Source: Vibrio sp. NTOU-M3 (GTDB taxonomy: Bacteria > Pseudomonadota > Gammaproteobacteria > Enterobacterales > Vibrionaceae). From it: a stretch of 64,000 bases of DNA. Both the position numbers and the translations under genes were made by a program. The stretch's first letter is position 1. Each line of letters begins with the position of its first letter. The notes under the pieces are model-generated. The model saw only the letters and a list, made by a program, of their open reading frames with translations. It did no database searches and was not told the DNA's origin. Below are positions 58,934 to 64,000 of this stretch, in pieces. The stretch covers positions 620,001 through 684,000 of the forward strand of contig NZ_CP162100.1 of the NCBI RefSeq assembly GCF_040869035.1, read 5' to 3'.

Positions 58934-58954
58934 TTACCATTATAGGATTCGAAC

Positions 58955-60244
58955 ATGCTCGAAAGGCTATTTAAACTAAGCGAAAATGGCACGAACGTGA
59001 GAACTGAGATCATCGCGGGTCTGACTACGTTCTTGACAATGGCTTACATCATTTTTGTTAACCCAGCAATTCTCGCTGATGCAGGAATGGATCGTGGTGC
59101 AGTATTTGTGGCCACTTGTTTAGCGGCGGCTATTGGCTGTTTCATTATGGGCTTTGTTGCCAATTACCCAATCGCGCAAGCACCGGGCATGGGGTTAAAT
59201 GCATTCTTTACCTATGCGGTAGTGCTTGGCATGGGCTACACTTGGCAGGTTGCGTTAGCGGCGGTTTTTGTGTCGGGTGTTCTATTTATTTTCCTAAGCG
59301 TGTTCAAGATCCGTGAATGGATCATCAATTCGATTCCAATGTCGTTGCGAACAGGTATTTCAGCGGGTATCGGCCTTTTCCTTGCTTTCATTGGTTTGAA
59401 AAATGCAGGAATTGTCGTTGATAACCCAGCGACACTTGTTTCTATGGGCGCAATCACATCGCTGCCTGCAGTGCTTGCTTCAATTGGCTTTTTCTTGACG
59501 ATTGCTCTGGTTCACCGTGGTGTGAAAGGCGCAGTGATGATTGCTATCTTGGCAGTGACAGGGCTGGGCCTATTGTTTGGTGATGTACAGTGGGGTGGAG
59601 TAATGTCAGCGCCTCCAAGCATCGCACCTACGTTCCTTCAATTGGATTTCTCCGCTGTATTTGAAGTCGGCATGATCTCAGTGGTGTTTGCTTTCTTGTT
59701 TGTGGATTTATTTGATACAGCAGGCACGTTAGTTGGCGTTTCTCAAAAAGCAGGTTTAGTGGGTGAAGATGGCAAGATCCCTCGTTTAAATAAAGCGTTA
59801 CTGGCAGACTCTACTGCAACATCGGTTGGTGCACTTTTGGGTACATCAAATACCACGTCATACATCGAAAGTGTGTCTGGTGTTGCTGCGGGTGGACGAA
59901 CTGGCTTAACTGCGGTTGTGGTTGGCATTTTGTTCCTACTTGCACTGTTCTTCTCGCCATTAGCTGGTATGATTCCGGCGTATGCGACAGCAGGCGCGTT
60001 ATTTTATGTTGCGATTCTGATGCTTTCTGGCTTAGTTAGTATCGATTGGCGTGACCTAACGGAAGCTGCACCTGTTGTGGTTACTTGTTTGTTGATGCCT
60101 CTGACGTTTTCTATCGCAGAAGGTATTTCGCTAGGCTTTATTGCTTATGCCGCAATCAAGTTGTTCAGTGGTAAAGGGCGAGAGGTTTCCATGAGTGTAT
60201 GGGTGATGTCTGCTATCTTTATCATCAAATATATTGTCGCTTAA
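58955..60244 (+). CDS. NCS2-family adenine/guanine/hypoxanthine permease
   Basis: 429 residues, about 14 membrane helices, AzgA-like branch of NCS2. It has LTTFLTMAYIIFVNP in helix 1, the QAPGMGLNAFF motif, and the substrate-site region SNTTSYIESVSGVAAGGRTGLTAV. Imports purine bases with protons. A PurR operator covers its promoter, and the salvage gene gpt follows, so uptake and salvage are adjacent. AGGATT lies before the ATG. Confidence 0.93.
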   Translation: MLERLFKLSENGTNVRTEIIAGLTTFLTMAYIIFVNPAILADAGMDRGAVFVATCLAAAIGCFIMGFVANYPIAQAPGMGLNAFFTYAVVLGMGYTWQVALAAVFVSGVLFIFLSVFKIREWIINSIPMSLRTGISAGIGLFLAFIGLKNAGIVVDNPATLVSMGAITSLPAVLASIGFFLTIALVHRGVKGAVMIAILAVTGLGLLFGDVQWGGVMSAPPSIAPTFLQLDFSAVFEVGMISVVFAFLFVDLFDTAGTLVGVSQKAGLVGEDGKIPRLNKALLADSTATSVGALLGTSNTTSYIESVSGVAAGGRTGLTAVVVGILFLLALFFSPLAGMIPAYATAGALFYVAILMLSGLVSIDWRDLTEAAPVVVTCLLMPLTFSIAEGISLGFIAYAAIKLFSGKGREVSMSVWVMSAIFIIKYIVA

Positions 60245-60253
60245 GAATTCAAA

Positions 60254-60297
60254 AGACTTGTAGGGGCCATTATAAAAGCGTCTACAAGTTTTCATTT
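60254..60297 (+). terminator. weak hairpin between the permease gene and gpt
   Basis: ACTTGTAG and CTACAAGT are separated by a loop of about 19 bases and followed by TTTTCATTTTT. A partial terminator would let some transcription continue into gpt. Confidence 0.5.
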
Positions 60298-60317
60298 TTA
60301 TAAATTAGGTTATTGCA

Positions 60318-60782
60318 ATGAGTAAGAAATTCATCATTACCTGGGATCAGATGCACTCTTTTTGTCGTGAACTCGCTGCGAAGCAAATGCCAGCCGAACA
60401 GTGGAAAGGCATTTGGGCAGTAAGCCGTGGTGGCTTAGTTCCTGGTGCTATTTTGGCTCGTGAACTGGGTATTCGCTACGTCGATACTATCTGTATTTCA
60501 AGCTACGACCATGATCACCAACGTGACATGAGCGTGCTGAAGGCGCCTGAAGGAGATGGTGAAGGCTACTTGATTGTTGAAGATCTTGTAGATAGCGGTG
60601 ATACCGCACGTAAACTTCGTGATTTATATCCTAAAGCGAAACTGATTGCGGTATGTGCAAAACCTTCTGGTGCTGAGTTGCTGGATGACTACGTTGTCGA
60701 CATTGCTCAAGAAACTTGGATTGAGCAACCATGGGATATGGCAATCCAGTACATCGAGCCGATTAATCGTAAACAAAAATAA
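60318..60782 (+). CDS. gpt: xanthine-guanine phosphoribosyltransferase
   Basis: 154 residues. The PRPP-binding motif [16 protein letters not shown] and the start [16 protein letters not shown] match Gpt. It converts guanine, xanthine and hypoxanthine to nucleotides with PRPP. It is followed by frsA and crl, as in E. coli. Confidence 0.97.
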   Translation: MSKKFIITWDQMHSFCRELAAKQMPAEQWKGIWAVSRGGLVPGAILARELGIRYVDTICISSYDHDHQRDMSVLKAPEGDGEGYLIVEDLVDSGDTARKLRDLYPKAKLIAVCAKPSGAELLDDYVVDIAQETWIEQPWDMAIQYIEPINRKQK

Positions 60783-60801
60783 TCATTAAGCAGATTATTG
60801 A

Positions 60802-60832
60802 AAATGACCCTTTCACGGGTCATTTTTTTTAT
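60802..60832 (+). terminator. terminator of gpt
   Basis: AAATGACCC-TTTCAC-GGGTCATTT followed by TTTTT. Confidence 0.9.
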
Positions 60833-60868
60833 TACTATGTAGAGTAAGTTCTCCAATTGGGCGTATTC

Positions 60869-62116
60869 ATGTCTGAAGAAGTAAGTAAAAACCTCTCTGA
60901 AACTCTATTTGTGAAGCACAAGCAAGCAAAAGAAACCTCCGCTTTAACTCGATATATGCCAACCAGTTTGGAGACGTTAGAGCAAAAACGTCAGTCAGAA
61001 GGCTATCGCTGGTATCGAAACTTAAGGCGTTTGCAGTGGGTATGGCAGGGAATTGAGCCGATTGAACAAGAGAGTGTGCTGTCACGTATTGCTTCTTCAG
61101 ATGGTTCACGTACAGAAGACCAGTGGCTTGACACTGTGATGGGCTATCGCAGTGGCAACTGGGCTTATGAATGGACCAAATTAGGTATGCAGCATCAAAA
61201 GCGAGCGAATGATCTCGATGGTGATCAAGCGGCTGATGAGCTGTTTAGTGCATCGCTCTGTTTTAGTATTGCTGGTTACCCTCACTTAAAAAATGACAAC
61301 CTTGCATTACAAGCACAGGTGCTGGCGAACAGTGCCTACAATGAAGCAGCGAAGAAAAGTCGCTTTATTATCAAGCAAATTGAAGTGCCTTATAAAAATA
61401 AGCGGATCATAGCTAACTTACACCTTTCCAAAACAGACAAACCTCAACCTGTTGTGATCGTCAGTGCCGGATTAGATAGCTTGCAAACTGACATGTGGCG
61501 ATTGTTTCGCGATCACCTAGCTGAACGTGATATTGCAATGTTAACCGTGGATATGCCGTCGATTGGCCACAGCAATCACTGGTCTTTGAGTGAGAACTCA
61601 TCGTGCCTACATCAAGCCGTCTTAGATTATTTACCGCAATTGCCATGGGTTGACCATTTCCGTGTCGGCCTGATTGGTTTCCGCTTTGGTGGCAATGCGA
61701 TGGTGCGGTTATCGTTTGTTGAGCAAGAAAAAATCAAAGCGTGTGTGACATTGGGGGCGCCCATTCATGATGTTCTTTCTTCACCAGAAAAACTGAAAAA
61801 AATGCCTAAAATGTATTTGGATGTGTTGGCCTCTCGCTTAGGGAAAACCGCTGTCGATATTAATAGCTTAGCGTCACAAATGATGGCGTGGTCGCTTAAG
61901 GTGCAAGGCTTTTTGACCAGTCGCAAGACAAAAGTGCCAATTTTAGCACTGAGTTTGGAAGGCGATATGATTTCGCCACCATCGGATAATCAGCTAGTAG
62001 CACTTTTTAGTGAATACGGCAAGGCGAAGAAAATAAGTGCAAAAACAATTACTCAAGGATATGAGCAATCCCTCGATTTAGCCATAAAATGGTTAGAGGA
62101 TGAGTTATTGAGATGA
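60869..62116 (+). CDS. frsA: FrsA (YafA), fermentation-respiration switch protein
   Basis: 415 residues, alpha/beta-hydrolase fold. The pattern VIVSAGLDSLQTDMWRLFRDHL is followed by the elbow region VGLIGFRFGGNAMVRL, where an arginine/phenylalanine replaces the usual nucleophile serine, so simple esterase activity is doubtful. FrsA binds unphosphorylated EIIA-Glc of the sugar PTS; in V. vulnificus it was reported to bind pyruvate and affect fermentation. ATG 60869 matches family starts; the ribosome site is weak. Confidence 0.93.
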   Translation: MSEEVSKNLSETLFVKHKQAKETSALTRYMPTSLETLEQKRQSEGYRWYRNLRRLQWVWQGIEPIEQESVLSRIASSDGSRTEDQWLDTVMGYRSGNWAYEWTKLGMQHQKRANDLDGDQAADELFSASLCFSIAGYPHLKNDNLALQAQVLANSAYNEAAKKSRFIIKQIEVPYKNKRIIANLHLSKTDKPQPVVIVSAGLDSLQTDMWRLFRDHLAERDIAMLTVDMPSIGHSNHWSLSENSSCLHQAVLDYLPQLPWVDHFRVGLIGFRFGGNAMVRLSFVEQEKIKACVTLGAPIHDVLSSPEKLKKMPKMYLDVLASRLGKTAVDINSLASQMMAWSLKVQGFLTSRKTKVPILALSLEGDMISPPSDNQLVALFSEYGKAKKISAKTITQGYEQSLDLAIKWLEDELLR

Positions 62117-62218
62117 CAAATCTCCTAATTTAGTTAAGAGTGATATTAGAGGTTAGTTAATAACCCGCTGATAAATAAAAATAATAGTCATTCTTAACAT
62201 TGAATATGGAGAGTCAAT

Positions 62219-62608
62219 ATGTCTGAGATGACGGCAAAACCTACTCATTACCGCTTGCTGACGACGTTAAAAGCCATTGGTCCTTATCTTAGAGAGGGGC
62301 AATGCAACGAGGAGCAATATTTGTTCGATTGTTTGTCGGTTTGTGTTGACGACAAGAAGTCACCTGAAGAACGAGAGTTCTGGGGCTGGTGGCTAGAATT
62401 GGTCAAAACGGATGAGGGGTTCGCTGCAAAATATTACACGGGACAGTACGATGTCTCTGGAAATTGGCAAGATCTAAAGATTCCAGCGAAAATCGTACCA
62501 GAAATAAATCGAACTCAAGAAGTATTTCATCAAAAGCTGGTTGATACTTTGCAAGAAAAATTTTCTTTAGACGTTAATTTACATGCAGAGTCAGCGGAAT
62601 TTGTCTGA
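62219..62608 (+). CDS. crl: sigma-S-binding protein Crl
   Basis: 129 residues. The conserved block REFWGWWLELVKTDEGF and the start RLLTTLKAIGPYLREGQC are typical. Crl binds RpoS and helps it assemble with core polymerase, favouring stationary-phase genes. Between frsA and proB, as in E. coli. GGAGAGTCAAT precedes the ATG. Confidence 0.95.
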   Translation: MSEMTAKPTHYRLLTTLKAIGPYLREGQCNEEQYLFDCLSVCVDDKKSPEEREFWGWWLELVKTDEGFAAKYYTGQYDVSGNWQDLKIPAKIVPEINRTQEVFHQKLVDTLQEKFSLDVNLHAESAEFV

Positions 62609-62635
62609 TATTCCCCATTAATTCCCTTCCAACGA

Positions 62636-62662
62636 TAAAAAGGTGCTTTTGAGCACCTTTTC
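62636..62662 (+). terminator. terminator of crl
   Basis: AAAAAGGTGCT-TTTG-AGCACCTTTT followed by C and TACTT. Stem strong, U-run short. Confidence 0.8.
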
Positions 62663-62730
62663 TACTTGTGCATTATTCGTTTGATTGCTAAAACATCAGC
62701 TCTTACACGTAAATTCATTTTTTAGACATC

Positions 62731-63870
62731 ATGACAATGAATCAACACAACGGAAAAGTTCAACAACCACAAACGATGGTTGTAAAACTGGGAACCAGTG
62801 TTCTTACTGGTGGAACCTTGGCGCTGGACCGTGCTCACATGGTTGAGCTGGCGCGTCAATGTGCGGAACTAAAGAAACTTGGCCATGCAGTGGTCATGGT
62901 TTCCTCTGGTGCGATAGCTGCAGGCAGAGAGCACTTAGGTTACCCCGCACTCCCCAATTCGATGGCGAGTAAGCAATTACTTGCTGCAGTTGGTCAGAGC
63001 CAGTTGATTCAAACATGGGAGTCACTCTTTGCGATTTATGGCATCAAAATTGGTCAAATGTTGCTAACACGTGCTGATTTGGATGACCGTGAGCGTTTCC
63101 TTAATGCGCGCGATACCATCAATGCTCTGGTTGAAAACGACATTATTCCAGTGGTAAATGAGAACGATGCAGTAGCGACCAGCGAAATTAAAGTCGGCGA
63201 TAATGATAATTTGTCTGCTTTAGTCGGTATTTTATGTGGTGCAGATAAGCTGCTACTGCTGACTGACCAAAAAGGTTTATTTACTGCTGACCCGCGCAAA
63301 GACCCAAATGCTGAACTAATTAAAGAAGTTAAGACCATTGACGATACCCTGCGCAAAATTGCAGGTGGTAGTGGTACCACGTTAGGCACGGGTGGTATGG
63401 CAACTAAGCTACAAGCGGCAGATATTGCACGCCGAGCGGGCATTGAGGTCATCATTGCAGCGGGTAGCGCACCAAATGTAGTGTTTGATTCACTTGGTGA
63501 TAACCCTCAAGGAACGCGTTTCTTACCATGTGAAGAAGCATTAGAAAACCGCAAGCGTTGGATTCTAGCAGGGCCAGCCGCTTCAGGTGACATTGTGATT
63601 GATGATGGCGCAGTTAACGCTGTGGTGGGTAAGGGCAGTAGCCTACTTGCGAAAGGCCTTATCAAAGTGAGCGGAGAGTTTGCTCGCGGTGACGTTGTAC
63701 GCGTGACCGACACACAAGGCAAGTTGATTGCACGTGGTATCGCCAGTTACTCGAGCCAAGACATGGCAAAAATTGTCGGCAAACACAGTAAAGATATAAT
63801 TGGAATTTTAGGTTACGACTACGGCAATGAAGTATTGCACCGTGACGATATGGTCGTAATTCAGGAATAA
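62731..63870 (+). CDS. proB: glutamate 5-kinase
   Basis: 379 residues. An amino-acid-kinase domain ([34 protein letters not shown]) is followed by a C-terminal PUA domain (from about 285). It phosphorylates glutamate in the first step of proline synthesis, and the kinase domain carries proline feedback. An ATG two codons later (62737) is an alternative start. Ten bases separate it from proA. Confidence 0.96.
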   Translation: MTMNQHNGKVQQPQTMVVKLGTSVLTGGTLALDRAHMVELARQCAELKKLGHAVVMVSSGAIAAGREHLGYPALPNSMASKQLLAAVGQSQLIQTWESLFAIYGIKIGQMLLTRADLDDRERFLNARDTINALVENDIIPVVNENDAVATSEIKVGDNDNLSALVGILCGADKLLLLTDQKGLFTADPRKDPNAELIKEVKTIDDTLRKIAGGSGTTLGTGGMATKLQAADIARRAGIEVIIAAGSAPNVVFDSLGDNPQGTRFLPCEEALENRKRWILAGPAASGDIVIDDGAVNAVVGKGSSLLAKGLIKVSGEFARGDVVRVTDTQGKLIARGIASYSSQDMAKIVGKHSKDIIGILGYDYGNEVLHRDDMVVIQE

Positions 63871-63880
63871 GGAAAGAAAA

Positions 63881-64000
63881 GTGGAATTGATTTCTATGGG
63901 TATCGCTGCCAAAGACGTGGCTTTCCAATTGGCAACAGCATCAACAGCGCAAAAAAACCAAGCTTTGGCAATTATTGCTGATGAACTTGAAGCCAATGCT
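63881..64000 (+). CDS. proA: gamma-glutamyl phosphate reductase, 5' part
   Basis: Forty codons from a GTG at 63881, preceded by AAGGAAAGAAAA, to the window edge. The residues ([17 protein letters not shown], then [12 protein letters not shown]) match the start of ProA. It reduces the ProB product to glutamate semialdehyde. proBA is the standard operon. Confidence 0.93.
   Translation, partial: MELISMGIAAKDVAFQLATASTAQKNQALAIIADELEANA

Overview
The window reads as ordinary core chromosome of a Vibrio (Gammaproteobacteria, Vibrionaceae), most likely the large chromosome. The evidence is an OmpK-type porin, the Na+-translocating NADH:quinone reductase operon with apbE and nqrM, an NspS/MbaA norspermidine-sensing pair, the gene order bamD-raiA-pheL-pheA, and Vibrio-like 16S and 23S rRNA. 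No insertion sequence, prophage, integron or CRISPR array was seen. Coding is dense and base composition looks even throughout.

Layout. 1-5.6 kb (minus strand): mbaA (cut by the window edge), nspS, pheA behind a complete phenylalanine attenuator with leader peptide pheL, raiA with a class II CRP promoter, and bamD. 5.7-10.2 kb (plus): rluD, pgeF and clpB, the last with a sigma-32 heat-shock promoter. 10.2-16.1 kb: one full rRNA operon with two stringent-type promoters, two boxA sites, 16S, tRNA-Ala(GGC), tRNA-Glu(TTC), 23S, 5S, tRNA-Asp and tRNA-Trp. 16.4-23.9 kb: suhB, trmJ and iscRSUA-hscBA-fdx-iscX, with IscR boxes before both trmJ and iscR. 24-29.4 kb: pepB, ndk, a csdA-yajL-panE operon and ompK. 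29.7-31.7 kb: a Lon N-domain protein followed by an ECF sigma factor and its ChrR anti-sigma. 31.7-36 kb: ampG-ppiA-yajG, rlmG and bolA. 36.4-43.6 kb: nqrABCDEF, then apbE and nqrM after a terminator. 43.6-49.4 kb: a dual-receiver GGDEF regulator, SOS-controlled dinB, a RecQ helicase, a GreA/GreB-like protein and a YggN-like protein. 49.5-52 kb: a large secreted GH18 chitinase, divergent from a sodium-dependent transporter. 53.8-58 kb: an aspartoacylase-like enzyme, rimK, a retropepsin-like protease and pepD. 58.3-64 kb: a CRP-linked small transcript with a 28-residue peptide resembling VcdRP, a PurR-boxed purine permease, gpt, frsA, crl, proB and the start of proA.

How the genes work together. 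The isc block is a complete Fe-S assembly line that senses its own output through IscR. The nqr block is a complete respiratory sodium pump with both FMN and iron maturation factors. The rRNA operon lies beside suhB, whose E. coli product joins the boxA antitermination complex. The purine genes (permease, gpt, and perhaps the nucleoside channel ompK) share PurR-type operators. Several stretches repay a closer look: the small RNA between pepD and the permease, the phenylalanine leader, an IscR box in front of trmJ, helically phased TTCACGA repeats before the chitinase gene, and an unassigned Lon-domain gene attached to the ECF/ChrR pair.
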